The notes under the pieces are model-generated. The model worked only from the letters and a program-made list of their open reading frames with translations. It was not told the DNA's origin and searched no databases. From NCBI GenBank assembly GCA_022448365.1, contig JAKVCS010000005.1:124001-188000 (forward strand): DNA of 64,000 nucleotides. Direction: 5' to 3'. Source of the stretch: Saccharospirillaceae bacterium (GTDB taxonomy: Bacteria > Pseudomonadota > Gammaproteobacteria > Pseudomonadales > Oceanobacteraceae). Shown piece after piece: positions 36,703 through 48,265 of this stretch; within the stretch, counting starts at the first letter, position 1; every line of letters begins with the position of its first letter. The translations under genes and the position numbers were made by a program.

Positions 36703-37650
36703 ATGGAGAGACACGTGGCTGAGCAGCAATTCCGATTGGTAACCCGCAGCGACTTTGATGGCCTGGTTTGTGCCGTTTTATTCAAAGAACTGGGCATGAT
36801 CGACGACATCCTGTTCGTTCATCCGAAAGATATGCAAGACGGTAAAATCGATATCACCAGTCAGGATATCACCACCAATTTACCGTATGTCGAAGGCTGC
36901 CATCTCAGCTTCGACCACCATGCTTCTGAATTAAAACGTCGCGGCGATCACGCCTACGATAACCACATCATCGATGACAAAGCGCCATCAGCGGCGCGTG
37001 TGGTATACGATTATTACGGCGGTAAAGAACGCTTCCCGAAAATATCCAGTGACATGATGGAAGCTGTGGATAAATCTGACTCAGCGCAGTTCTCCAAAGA
37101 AGAAATTCTGAACCCGGAAGGTTGGGTGCTATTAAACTTCCTGATGGATTCCCGCACGGGTCTGGGTCGCTTCCGAGAATTCCGCATCAGCAACTACCAG
37201 CTGATGATGCAGCTAATCGACTACTGTCGTGACCACACCATCGAGCAGATTCTTGAATTACCCGATGTGAAAGAGCGGGTAGAACTGTTCTTCGATCATA
37301 AAGATAAATTCGAAGACCAGCTGCGTCGCTGCACCACAGTTCATAACAATCTGGTGGTGCTGGATCTGCGCGAGGAAGATCCGATCTTCGCCGGCAACCG
37401 CTTTATGATTTATGCCCTGTTCCCGGAAACCAATATTTCCATCCATGTGTTATGGGGCCTGAAAAAACAGAACACCGTATTTGCTATCGGCGGTTCGATC
37501 ATCAACCGAACGCATAAGACTCACATTGGTGAACTGTGCTTAGAGCATGAAGGTGGTGGCCATCGTAATGCCGGTACCTGTCAGGTGGATAACGATGGGG
37601 CCGAAAGTGTTCTGACAAAGTTAATTCAGCGGATTAATGCGGACGGTTAA
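36703..37650 (+). CDS. DHH-family phosphoesterase
   Basis: A 315-residue DHH/DHHA1 phosphoesterase with motif I SDFDG (16-20), the eponymous SFDHHASE near residue 70, and a DHHA1-like end EGGGHRNAGTCQV. Relatives cleave nanoRNA, pAp or polyphosphate; the substrate is not predictable here. ATG 36703 is used. A GTG at 36715 with GGAGAG just upstream is a good alternative start (AEQQFRLVTR). Confidence 0.83.
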   Translation: MERHVAEQQFRLVTRSDFDGLVCAVLFKELGMIDDILFVHPKDMQDGKIDITSQDITTNLPYVEGCHLSFDHHASELKRRGDHAYDNHIIDDKAPSAARVVYDYYGGKERFPKISSDMMEAVDKSDSAQFSKEEILNPEGWVLLNFLMDSRTGLGRFREFRISNYQLMMQLIDYCRDHTIEQILELPDVKERVELFFDHKDKFEDQLRRCTTVHNNLVVLDLREEDPIFAGNRFMIYALFPETNISIHVLWGLKKQNTVFAIGGSIINRTHKTHIGELCLEHEGGGHRNAGTCQVDNDGAESVLTKLIQRINADG

Positions 37651-37678
37651 CACTAAGTTGATCTGAAAAGCAGACATA

Positions 37679-37706
37679 CAAAAACCGGCATAAGCCGGTT
37701 TTTGTA
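37679..37706. terminator. Terminator after the DHH gene
   Basis: AAAAACCGGC, loop ATAA, GCCGGTTTTTG. It works on both strands, and on the minus strand it follows the left copy of the atpC-like end; it may be the original atp operon terminator. Confidence 0.9.
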
Positions 37707-37710
37707 TTTG

Positions 37711-37749
37711 CGTTAAAGCAGGAAAGCTAAATGCTTGCCCAGTTCTTCA
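37711..37749 (-). repeat. Diverged second copy of the atpC 3' end (left copy)
   Basis: This 39-base stretch matches the true atpC end at 38175-38212 at 32 of 38 positions with one gap, including the perfect 13-bp core TGCTTGCCCAGTT (37733-37745). Translated on the minus strand it gives ELGKHLAFLL-stop, versus KLGKH-stop in atpC. With the right copy it brackets the small gene below like attachment-site repeats. Confidence 0.65.
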
Positions 37750-37760
37750 CAGTACTTTAT

Positions 37761-38081
37761 TTAATATTTAACTTGGAACTGTGCCAAGGTATTGTGGTAT
37801 CGACAAGCACCAGTCCATACATTAACTAAATTACCTGCTGCTGCTGCCGAAATAATTAACGATATTAGTTTTTTACCTTCTGTACTTTCGTCGTTATGTA
37901 TTACCAGCCAATCCCCACCATCATCGCATTGAGTGGGGAACTTTTTATCGAACCGCACAACAATGGAATCGCTTCGATAATTAATTTGGACTATTTTGGC
38001 GTCTTTAATACCACTAGCGTAGCAATTAAAAGATATCATAGAAGTCAACGCCAGAAATATAAACAGTATAGATTTAGTCAC
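37761..38081 (-). CDS. Small secreted protein, unknown, in an AT-rich insert
   Basis: A 106-residue protein starting at GTG (VTKSILFIFLALTS) after AAAGGA. Its signal peptide likely ends near CYA-SG. The mature part is about 84 residues with two cysteines (TQCDDGG and TGACRYHN) that could pair. No family recognised. Base composition is clearly AT-richer than the flanks. It is bracketed by the atpC-end repeats, and a terminator lies only about 25 bases upstream of the start, leaving little room for a promoter. It may be a transferred cassette gene. Confidence 0.6.
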   Translation of the reverse strand: MTKSILFIFLALTSMISFNCYASGIKDAKIVQINYRSDSIVVRFDKKFPTQCDDGGDWLVIHNDESTEGKKLISLIISAAAAGNLVNVWTGACRYHNTLAQFQVKY

Positions 38082-38107
38082 ACCAGAATCCTTTTTGAAT
38101 GAGTTAA

Positions 38108-38145
38108 TAAAAACCCGCACCGTAATAATACAGAGCGGGTTTTCT
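38108..38145 (-). terminator. Terminator of the atp operon
   Basis: On the minus strand AAAACCCGC and GCGGGTTTTT form the stem with a loop of about 16 bases, followed by a T-run. It is just past atpC and just before the small secreted-protein gene. Confidence 0.8.
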
Positions 38146-38174
38146 TTGTCTGTACTCCAGAGAGCCTGACATTC

Positions 38175-38212
38175 GCGTAATGCAGAAAAGCTTAGTGCTT
38201 GCCCAGTTTCTC
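38175..38212 (-). repeat. atpC 3' end, right copy of the duplicated segment
   Basis: This is the genuine end of atpC plus 17 bases past its stop; TGCTTGCCCAGTT (38196-38208) is the perfect core. See the left copy at 37711-37749, about 463 bases away. Confidence 0.65.
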
Positions 38213-38620
38213 GCGAATTTGCTGGATAGTACGCAGTTGTGCTGCGGCCTCGGCCAGCTGAGTAAGCGCACGAGAGTAATCAAAGTCTGCACCTTGATTT
38301 TCCATCGCTTGCAGAGCGTGTTTCTTAGCTTCCAGAGCCGCAGCTTCATCGATGTCACCAGCGCGAACAGCGGTGTCAGCCAGAACAGAAACGCAATTGG
38401 GCTGTACTTCCAGATAACCACCAGAGACGTAAACAACCTCTTCTTCGCCGCCTTGCTTAACAATGCGGACTGGACCAGGTTTCAGCGGAGTCAGCAGTGC
38501 TGTGTGACCAGGTTCAATACCCAGATCACCCAGTTCACCGTGAGCTACTACGCGTTCTACCAGGCCAGAGAACAGGTTCTCTTCGGCGCTGACGATATCG
38601 CAGTGGACGGTAATCGCCAT
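38192..38620 (-). CDS. atpC: ATP synthase F1 epsilon subunit
   Basis: A 142-residue epsilon subunit: N-terminal beta-sandwich ([19 protein letters not shown]) and C-terminal helical hairpin that can inhibit ATP hydrolysis. It is the last gene of the nine-gene atp operon. Its last codons are duplicated downstream. Confidence 0.95.
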   Translation of the reverse strand: MAITVHCDIVSAEENLFSGLVERVVAHGELGDLGIEPGHTALLTPLKPGPVRIVKQGGEEEVVYVSGGYLEVQPNCVSVLADTAVRAGDIDEAAALEAKKHALQAMENQGADFDYSRALTQLAEAAAQLRTIQQIREKLGKH

Positions 38621-38681
38621 AGTCGTATCCTCAGTTAGAGAGGCGACTCGTTACTCAGTGAGTATTGAGCCGCCAGCCCAA

Positions 38682-40088
<1,407 letters not shown>

Positions 40089-40114
40089 TTAATCTTAAAC
40101 CTTGAATCCCGGGC

Positions 40115-40975
40115 TTATACAGCCGCGGCACCGCTTACGATTTCTGAAATTTCCTGAGTAATTGCTGCCTGACGAGCCTTGTTGTAAAGCATGTTCAGGT
40201 CGTCAATCATACTGCCCGCGTTATCGGTAGCGTTCTTCATCGCTAACATACGTGCAGCCTGTTCACAGGCATTATTCTCAATTACACCTTGGTACACCTG
40301 GGATTCTACGTAGCGAATCAACAGGCCTTCGATAATCTCTTCAGGCGCTGGCTCGTAGATATAACCCCACTGGCGTTTCAGTGAATCGTCTTCTTTCGCC
40401 TTCAGAGGCAGTAACTGCACTGAAGTCGGCGTTTGGGTCATGGTGTTCACAAAACGGTTATAAACGATGAACAGACGATCGATCTTGCCTTCGTCATATG
40501 CGTCCAACATTACCTTAACCGATCCGATCAGGCTGGCTAACTCAGGAGCATCACCCAGATGGGCTTTAGCTGCTACTACGTTGCCGCCAAAACTGTTGAA
40601 AAACAGGCCGGCTTTTGCACCAACGGCACAAAAATCTACTTCTACGCCTTTGTTTTTCCAGTCCTGTGCTTCTTTAGCGACGGTCTTGAACATGTTGTTG
40701 TTCAGGCCACCACATAAGCCACGGTCGGAAGACACCACGATATAACCAACACGCTTGATTTCGCGGTCTTGCATATAACGGTGACGATATTCAGGTGCAG
40801 CATTCGCCAGGTTGCCAATCACATCACGGATTTTATCCGCGTATGGACGGCTCGCTTGCATGCGCATCTGAGCGCGACGCATTTTACTTACGGCAACTTT
40901 TTCCATTGCTGAAGTAATTTTCTGCGTGCTTTGAACACTCGATATCTGCTCTTTAATCTCTTTTCCGACTGCCAT
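40115..40975 (-). CDS. atpG: ATP synthase F1 gamma subunit
   Basis: A 286-residue central-stalk subunit. N-terminal helix [20 protein letters not shown] and the C-terminal [20 protein letters not shown] signature are intact. It rotates inside the alpha3beta3 ring. Confidence 0.97.
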   Translation of the reverse strand: MAVGKEIKEQISSVQSTQKITSAMEKVAVSKMRRAQMRMQASRPYADKIRDVIGNLANAAPEYRHRYMQDREIKRVGYIVVSSDRGLCGGLNNNMFKTVAKEAQDWKNKGVEVDFCAVGAKAGLFFNSFGGNVVAAKAHLGDAPELASLIGSVKVMLDAYDEGKIDRLFIVYNRFVNTMTQTPTSVQLLPLKAKEDDSLKRQWGYIYEPAPEEIIEGLLIRYVESQVYQGVIENNACEQAARMLAMKNATDNAGSMIDDLNMLYNKARQAAITQEISEIVSGAAAV

Positions 40976-41038
40976 AAGACTGTCCTACGTTTCTTAGTGA
41001 ATCCAGCTGGCAAAGCTCACACTATGCCAGCACCGGAC

Positions 41039-42577
41039 TTACCAGGTCTGAGTGCTCTTGAATTTCTCAATCAACTCTTTCAGACCGGCAGCGATTTCAT
41101 TGTTGTAGTCGCCTTTAACATTGATCTGTGCCATCAGCTCGGAGTACTCGCTGTTTGCATAGCTCAACAGGGCGGCTTCAAACGCCTGAATCTTGTTCAC
41201 TTCAACGTCTTCCAGGAAGCCTTCAGTAGCAGCAAAGATAGACAGACCCATTTCAGCGGTCTTCATCGGAGCGTACTGACCTTGCTTCATCAGCTCGGTT
41301 ACTGCACGGCCGTGTTCCAGCTGCTTACGGGTTGCATCATCCAGGTCAGAAGCGAACTGAGCGAATGCTGCCAGTTCACGGTACTGAGCCAGAGCCAGAC
41401 GGATACCACCGCCCAGTTTCTTGATGATCTTAGTCTGTGCTGCACCACCTACACGAGATACCGAAATACCGGCGTTCATTGCAGGACGGATACCTGAGTT
41501 GAACAGGCTGGTCTCCAGGAAGATCTGACCGTCAGTAATAGAGATCACGTTGGTCGGTACGAATGCAGATACGTCACCACCTTGAGTCTCAATGATCGGC
41601 AGAGCAGTCAGGGAACCGGTTTTACCTTCAACACCACTGACGCTCTTAACGTAGTCAGCGTTTACGCGACATGCGCGTTCCAGCAGACGGGAGTGCAGGT
41701 AGAAAACGTCACCAGGATAAGCTTCACGGCCAGGAGGACGCTTCAGCAACAGGGAAATCTGACGATATGCCCATGCTTGCTTAGTCAGATCGTCATAAAC
41801 GATCAGAGCGTCTTCACCACGATCCAGGAAGTATTCACCCATCGCACAGCCAGCGTAAGGAGCCAGGAACTGCATAGCAGCAGGATCGGCAGCGCCAGCA
41901 GCAACGATGATGGTGTGATCCATCGCGCCGTGTTCTTCTAATTTACGTACTACGTTAGCAATGGTTGACTGCTTCTGGCCAACGGCTACGTAGATACACT
42001 TAACACCAGTACCTTTCTGGTTGATGATCGCATCGATGGCCATTGCAGACTTACCAGTCTGACGGTCACCAATGATCAGCTCACGCTGACCACGGCCGAT
42101 TGGCACCATGGAGTCAACGGCTTTGTAACCAGTTTCCAGTGGCTGGTCTACGCCTTGACGTGCAATTACGCCAGGTGCAACACGCTCAACCGGAGCAGTA
42201 GTGTCAGTTTCGATCGGACCTTTACCGTCGATTGGGTTACCCAGAGTGTCGACTACACGACCCAACAGAGCTTCGCCAGTCGGTACTTCTAAGATACGAC
42301 CAGTACATTTAGCGGTCTGACCTTCGGCCAGAGTTTTGTATTCACCCAGTACAACAGCACCTACAGAGTCACGCTCCAGGTTCATTGCCAGGCCGTATAC
42401 GCCGCCTTCAAATTCAATCATTTCACCGTACATGGCGTCAGCCAGACCGTGAATACGAACGATACCGTCAGATACAGATACGACGGTGCCCTCGTTCTGG
42501 GCTTGTGAAGTCACATCGAGACTTTCGATGCGTTTTTTGATGACTTCACTGATCTCAGATGGATTCAGTTGCTGCAT
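41039..42577 (-). CDS. atpA: ATP synthase F1 alpha subunit
   Basis: A 512-residue non-catalytic nucleotide-binding subunit with Walker [10 protein letters not shown] (170-178), [14 protein letters not shown] and the usual N-terminal [10 protein letters not shown]. Full length, 15 bases after atpH. Confidence 0.98.
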   Translation of the reverse strand: MQQLNPSEISEVIKKRIESLDVTSQAQNEGTVVSVSDGIVRIHGLADAMYGEMIEFEGGVYGLAMNLERDSVGAVVLGEYKTLAEGQTAKCTGRILEVPTGEALLGRVVDTLGNPIDGKGPIETDTTAPVERVAPGVIARQGVDQPLETGYKAVDSMVPIGRGQRELIIGDRQTGKSAMAIDAIINQKGTGVKCIYVAVGQKQSTIANVVRKLEEHGAMDHTIIVAAGAADPAAMQFLAPYAGCAMGEYFLDRGEDALIVYDDLTKQAWAYRQISLLLKRPPGREAYPGDVFYLHSRLLERACRVNADYVKSVSGVEGKTGSLTALPIIETQGGDVSAFVPTNVISITDGQIFLETSLFNSGIRPAMNAGISVSRVGGAAQTKIIKKLGGGIRLALAQYRELAAFAQFASDLDDATRKQLEHGRAVTELMKQGQYAPMKTAEMGLSIFAATEGFLEDVEVNKIQAFEAALLSYANSEYSELMAQINVKGDYNNEIAAGLKELIEKFKSTQTW

Positions 42578-42592
42578 GCATCGTCCCTCAAA

Positions 42593-43129
42593 CTAGGAGT
42601 TCATCGCTTCGGCTAACTTGGACAATTTGCCAGTTAGCGAGCCGTCAATTACCAGGTCACCGGCACGAATGATCGCACCACCGATGATGGACTCATCGAT
42701 TTCGCTGCTCATACGTACTTCGCACTTCAGCTTGGCCTTTAAAGACTCAGCCAGCTTATTTTGTTGTGCGTCGGTCATTTCAAACGCGGTAGTTACTACA
42801 ACGTCTACCGTGTTTTCCAGTTGTGCCTTCAGCTCTTCAAACAGAGCTGCAACTTCTGGCAACAGCGCCAGGCGCTTGTTGTCTGCCAGAATGGCTACCA
42901 GGTTTTTGGCTGCTTCATTCAGCTTGTCGCCACATACGTTTAATAACGCTTGCGCTTGCTGTTCAGCGGTCAGAGAAGGGTGCACCAGGATCTTTGCCAG
43001 ATCAGCGTCAGCTGCGAAAGCAGCCAACACGCTCAGGTCCGCAGACCAGGCATCCAATGCATTTTTCTCTTGTGCTTCAGCAAACGCAGCTTTTGCGTAT
43101 GGCCGAGCGAGAGTTGTTAATTCAGCCAT
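42593..43129 (-). CDS. atpH: ATP synthase F1 delta subunit
   Basis: A 178-residue peripheral-stalk subunit of normal length (MAELTTLARPYAKAAFAEA start, GGAIIRAGDLVIDGSLTGKL near the end). It links alpha subunits to the b dimer. Confidence 0.95.
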   Translation of the reverse strand: MAELTTLARPYAKAAFAEAQEKNALDAWSADLSVLAAFAADADLAKILVHPSLTAEQQAQALLNVCGDKLNEAAKNLVAILADNKRLALLPEVAALFEELKAQLENTVDVVVTTAFEMTDAQQNKLAESLKAKLKCEVRMSSEIDESIIGGAIIRAGDLVIDGSLTGKLSKLAEAMNS

Positions 43130-43141
43130 GCCAAACCTCGC

Positions 43142-43612
43142 TTACAATTCGTCAGCCAGTTGATTCAGCAGCTCTTCGTGAGCGGCAGCGTCAACAGACT
43201 TAGCAAGGATTTTGGCGGCGCCTGCTACTGCTAACTCAGATACCTGAGCACGCAGTGCTTCTTTCGCGCGGTTTGCTTCCTGAGCAACTTCTGCCTGAGC
43301 AGCAGCTACCAGACGCTCACCTTCAGCGCGTGCCTGTTCTTTGGCTTCGTCAACGATTTGGTTAGCACGCTTGCTAGCCTGCTCGATGATTTCAGCAGCT
43401 TTCTCTTTGCTCTCACGTAACTGATCAGCCGCTTTTGACTGAGCCAATTCCAGATCGCGAGCAGCGCGGTTTGCTGCATCCAGACCATCGGCGATTTTCT
43501 TTTCACGTTCTGTCATGGCGCTGGTCAGTGGTGGCCAGACGTATTTCATGCAGAACCAGACAAAAATCGCGAACGCAATCAATTGACCAAGAATAGTCAG
43601 ATTTAAGTTCAC
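43142..43612 (-). CDS. atpF: ATP synthase Fo b subunit
   Basis: A 156-residue subunit with one N-terminal membrane helix ([20 protein letters not shown]) and a long charged coiled coil, typical of the b dimer stator. Confidence 0.96.
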   Translation of the reverse strand: MNLNLTILGQLIAFAIFVWFCMKYVWPPLTSAMTEREKKIADGLDAANRAARDLELAQSKAADQLRESKEKAAEIIEQASKRANQIVDEAKEQARAEGERLVAAAQAEVAQEANRAKEALRAQVSELAVAGAAKILAKSVDAAAHEELLNQLADEL

Positions 43613-43676
43613 AGCGATTTACCTCTTACGAATTCGTTGGATTCGGTGAAGAACACGATCTCAGATCGTGCTCACC

Positions 43677-43919
<243 letters not shown>

Positions 43920-43976
43920 CTAAAGGTTTAGTTAAGTAGTTAAATTAAGGGTTAAAATCGTCTGTTAATTACGCTG

Positions 43977-44843
<867 letters not shown>

Positions 44844-44863
44844 TCACTCTCAATTCCAAAGGT

Positions 44864-45235
44864 TTAAAAATTAGTTATTCGTGCTGAGGCTAAGTGCCCC
44901 AGCTGCACTGTCATAAACGCAATAAACAATGCAGGAACATTCAATGGCTCAACTCGCACAAATATCACGCCAAAACTCAGTGCGGTGAGCATAAATTTCC
45001 AGGCTTCTCCCTGGTATAACGACTGAACCACCCGGTCAGCCATACGGGCACCTGAGTAGCGGAATGCTCGCCAAACAAAATAAGCGCTTGGGACAGCACA
45101 AGTCAGGCCTCCCAATAACGCCGATTTGGCGGCTACATCGCTGTGTAACCAGGCCACCAATGCAGAAAACAGCGTTAACCCAAACTGTACAAGCATCACT
45201 TTGTACACGGATTGGCGAGGAAAAATCGATGACAC
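44864..45235 (-). CDS. atpI: ATP synthase subunit I (assembly factor)
   Basis: A 123-residue four-helix membrane protein at the head of the operon. Starts at GTG 45235 with GAGG five bases upstream. AtpI helps c-ring assembly or Mg2+ supply; it is not essential in several species. Confidence 0.88.
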   Translation of the reverse strand: MSSIFPRQSVYKVMLVQFGLTLFSALVAWLHSDVAAKSALLGGLTCAVPSAYFVWRAFRYSGARMADRVVQSLYQGEAWKFMLTALSFGVIFVRVEPLNVPALFIAFMTVQLGHLASARITNF

Positions 45236-45288
45236 ACTAGCCTCGCACTGTTCAAAAAATCTGCAACGCCCAAATTTAAGGCGCCGTG

Positions 45289-45317
45289 ATTATATTGGCT
45301 CACCCTTTGGGCATCAA
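45289..45317 (-). promoter_or_regulatory. atp operon promoter
   Basis: On the minus strand TTGATG (plus 45312-45317) and TATAAT (plus 45289-45294) are exactly 17 bases apart, about 55 bases before the atpI GTG. This is the best-looking sigma-70 promoter in the window. Confidence 0.8.
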
Positions 45318-45464
45318 CCGAAACCATGAGTAAAGGCTCGATAATTCGTCGTATTTGCGTGATATGTGTCATTCACAGGGTGAATGGGCGGACAAAAGTG
45401 ACGGAAATAGTGCATTATCTGTTACACATCGGCCTGCACGCTCTATCAATCTCTACCAAGCCAG

Positions 45465-45670
45465 TTGTTCGTAGAAACCCCTTTTTTTATTAAAAATTCC
45501 GGTACCCTATATGTATGCCGCCATCTCAGACAGCTAAAACACATTCGTCCACTCAACGCCTAACCAAATGGCGACGAGTGGATAACGCCACGAAGACATT
45601 TTCAATGATGCCCAATGGCTAATCTCATCTTTTTATTGAATGAAAAAAGGAGCCATCAGGCTCCTTTTTA
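45465..45670 (+). ncRNA. Candidate small RNA between atpI and parB
   Basis: The gene-free stretch 45318-45642 carries a plus-strand promoter-like pair, TTGTTC (45465-45470) and TATTAA (45488-45493), spaced 17 bases. No long frame follows. A stem TCCACTC (45548-45554) with GAGTGGA (45576-45582) lies downstream, and a terminator that works on this strand ends the unit. A transcript of about 165 bases would run antisense towards the parB end. A separate 17-bp palindrome, CATTCAC-AGG-GTGAATG, lies upstream at 45370-45386. Confidence 0.3.
45643..45670. terminator. parB terminator (bidirectional)
   Basis: AAAAAAGGAGCC, loop ATCA, GGCTCCTTTTT. A-run and T-run on either side allow use on both strands. 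Confidence 0.9.
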
Positions 45671-45695
45671 ACTTCTGCGATTCGGAGAATCACAC

Positions 45696-46658
45696 TCACT
45701 GAATATGGCGCAGAATCCCATCCAGCTCATCCAGGTTGGTGTAGTTAATCACCAACTGACCTTTGCCTTTAGCGCTGTGTTTAATCGCCACTTTCGCACC
45801 TAAACGGTCACCCAATAAACGTTCCAGGCGCTGAATATCCGGATTGGCTTTGGCCTGCTCCGGATTCTTATCACCACCGTTTTGCAGGTTACGCACCAGC
45901 GCTTCGGTCTGTCGTACCGTTAACACGCGGGTTACGACCTGGGCGGCGGCCTCGGACTGCTGGCCACCGTGCAGACCCAGCAGGGCACGAGCGTGACCCA
46001 TCTCAATATCACCATGTTCCAGCAGACGTTTCACATCGTCATTGAGATTCATCAGACGCAGTAAATTGGCAACGGTAGCGCGGTTTTTACCGACGGCTTC
46101 GGCCACCTCCATTTGAGTTAGCTCAAATTCGTGTTGCAGCCGATGAAGCGCGATGGCTTCTTCCATCGGATTCAGGTCTTCACGCTGAATGTTTTCGATC
46201 AGCGCCATCGCAATGGCAGCTTCATCCGGCACATCCCGTATCAACGCCGGAACCGATTCCATCTGCGCCAGCTGGCAGGCACGCCAGCGCCGCTCACCAG
46301 CAATGATTTCGAAACGTGGCGCTTCGGGAGTACCCGCAGCAATCGGACGAACTACGATTGGCTGCATCAGACCCTGAGCTTTGATAGAGGCTGCCAGTTC
46401 TTCCAGCGCTTCCGGCTGGATGTCTTTACGCGGCTGATATTGTCCCGGCTGAATCCACTCCACCGGAAGATGGCGTAACGCTCCATCTTTAACAGACCCT
46501 TCCGTGTCAGCCGCAATAGGCTCGGCTGTGTCGGCAGCTGCGGTAGTATCAGTGACCGGTTCAATCGCAACCTCAGCAGGCTCAACCGCCACGGCGGCTT
46601 TTGAGCTGGCCATCAGGGCATCCAGCCCACGTCCTAATCCGCGTTTCTTTTTAGACAT
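45696..46658 (-). CDS. parB: Chromosome partition protein ParB
   Basis: A 320-residue ParB/Spo0J: an unusually Ala/Glu-rich N-terminal segment (residues 15-55), then the CTPase/ParB-N domain with GERRWRACQLAQ and an HTH (TQMEVAEAVGKNRATVANLLR), and a C-terminal dimer domain. It binds parS and spreads as a clamp. A parS site lies at 54586-54601. Confidence 0.95.
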   Translation of the reverse strand: MSKKKRGLGRGLDALMASSKAAVAVEPAEVAIEPVTDTTAAADTAEPIAADTEGSVKDGALRHLPVEWIQPGQYQPRKDIQPEALEELAASIKAQGLMQPIVVRPIAAGTPEAPRFEIIAGERRWRACQLAQMESVPALIRDVPDEAAIAMALIENIQREDLNPMEEAIALHRLQHEFELTQMEVAEAVGKNRATVANLLRLMNLNDDVKRLLEHGDIEMGHARALLGLHGGQQSEAAAQVVTRVLTVRQTEALVRNLQNGGDKNPEQAKANPDIQRLERLLGDRLGAKVAIKHSAKGKGQLVINYTNLDELDGILRHIQ

Positions 46659-46678
46659 TCTTCTATCTTTCTACACAA

Positions 46679-47443
46679 TTATTTATTTCGGCGATTCATT
46701 TCGCCGGCCAGCGCCAGATACGCTACCGCACCGCGGGAAGTCTTATCGTAAATAAGAGCAGGTAACCCATGGCTTGGCGCTTCCGCCAGCCGCACATTAC
46801 GCGGAATGACCGTGCCATAAACCTTGTCTCCGAAATGCTCGGTCAACTGCGCCGACACATCCTGGGTCAGGCTGTTGCGCGGGTCATACATAGTGCGCAG
46901 CAGTCCCTCAATCTCCAGCTTCGGATTCATACTTTCTTTCAATGATTCAACGGTTTGCAACAGAGCGCTCAGGCCTTCCAGCGCATAATATTCACATTGC
47001 ATCGGAATCAATACACCCTGAGCGGCAACCAGCGCATTCAGAGTCAGCATATTTAATGAGGGTGGGCAGTCGATCAGGATGTAATCGTAGTCTGGACGAA
47101 CCTCACCCAAAGCATCACGCAAACGGCTTTCTTTACGACTGACATCCATCAGCTCAACTTCGGCAGCCACCAGATCACCATTGCCCGGCAATAAATCGTA
47201 GCCTGCAGGTTCCGCCTTTTGCAAAGCAGCAGCCGTGCGGCAACCACCGGTTAATACGTCGTACAGGGATAATTCCAGATCGTGCTTATCGATGCCGGAA
47301 CCCATGGTGGCATTACCCTGAGGGTCCAGATCCACCAACAAAACACGACGCTTAGTGGCGACCAGAGATGCAGCCAGATTCACCGCTGTGGTGGTTTTAC
47401 CCACACCACCTTTCTGATTGGCAATCGCCAGAATTTTACTCAC
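46679..47443 (-). CDS. parA: Chromosome partition ATPase ParA (Soj)
   Basis: A 254-residue deviant-Walker ATPase with KGGVGKT (11-17), ending in the usual AGEMNRR. ParA forms gradients on DNA and moves ParB-parS complexes. It is followed by parB after 20 bases. Confidence 0.96.
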   Translation of the reverse strand: MSKILAIANQKGGVGKTTTAVNLAASLVATKRRVLLVDLDPQGNATMGSGIDKHDLELSLYDVLTGGCRTAAALQKAEPAGYDLLPGNGDLVAAEVELMDVSRKESRLRDALGEVRPDYDYILIDCPPSLNMLTLNALVAAQGVLIPMQCEYYALEGLSALLQTVESLKESMNPKLEIEGLLRTMYDPRNSLTQDVSAQLTEHFGDKVYGTVIPRNVRLAEAPSHGLPALIYDKTSRGAVAYLALAGEMNRRNK

Positions 47444-47469
47444 AGGAATCTTCCTTTATGCAGCGCACG

Positions 47470-48111
47470 TTATTTCGGCAGGATTCTTAACAGATGACGC
47501 TCGCCATCAACACCCGGCACTTCCAGCCTGAAGCTTTCCACCACCTTAAAATCGCTGTCGATAGCAGCGATCTCATCATCCGGATACTGACCCTTCATAG
47601 CCATAAAACAGCCGTCGTCGGCACGCAGATGCTGGCACCAATGGGTCATATCGTACAAGGATGCGAAGGCGCGGCTGACAATCATATCGAAAGGCTTTGG
47701 AGGATGATACGCCTCAACCCGATCGTTCACTATGGTGACATTGTCGAGGCCCAGGGCGGTTTTTGCCATAAACAGAAAGCGGGTTTTTTTGCCGTTACTG
47801 TCGAGCAGCATAAACTCCTTGTCCGGGTTCATGATCGCCAACACAATGCCGGGCAACCCAGGGCCGGTGCCGATATCTGCGATCAGACTGGCTTCCTGCA
47901 CGTAGCGATTCACCACCAGACTATCGAGCAGATGCAGCGGTACCATTTGTTGTGGATCGCGAATGGCCGTCAGGTTGTACGCCTTATTCCACTTCATAAA
48001 CAGCGCCAGATAATCACTGAGCTTATTCAGCTGCTCAGACGATAAATCGACGTTCATCGCCTGAGCGCCGCGGGCGATTTGCTCGGTCAGTTGTTCAATG
48101 GGCACGGTCAT
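47470..48111 (-). CDS. rsmG: 16S rRNA G527 methyltransferase RsmG
   Basis: A 213-residue SAM methyltransferase with motif I VADIGTGPGLPGIVLAI-like (SLIADIGTGPGLPGIVL). It methylates the N7 of G527; loss gives low-level streptomycin resistance. In most relatives mnmG lies upstream, but here a liu gene cluster does. Confidence 0.95.
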   Translation of the reverse strand: MTVPIEQLTEQIARGAQAMNVDLSSEQLNKLSDYLALFMKWNKAYNLTAIRDPQQMVPLHLLDSLVVNRYVQEASLIADIGTGPGLPGIVLAIMNPDKEFMLLDSNGKKTRFLFMAKTALGLDNVTIVNDRVEAYHPPKPFDMIVSRAFASLYDMTHWCQHLRADDGCFMAMKGQYPDDEIAAIDSDFKVVESFRLEVPGVDGERHLLRILPK

Positions 48112-48265
48112 GGAAATGTCGCTCGCAAGCTGTCAACGAAAAGCCGCGCATCTTAGCATAAAAGCGTTCTGAACAGAGGATTTGCCAATGCAAAGCTGAG
48201 TGATTACGGATTATGCTGCAGGACGACGTGGTGAAACCCGATATCGCTCTGTTACCGCGCAAATC

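Noticed and set aside
45326-45493. A 55-codon plus-strand frame starting MSKGSIIRR in the atpI-parB gap
   Set aside because: No ribosome-binding site, it begins at the atp promoter -35, and the residue pattern is not gene-like.
45577-45585. A DnaA-box-like AGTGGATAA in the atpI-parB gap
   Set aside because: Only one 8/9 match and no cluster, so no evidence for an origin here.
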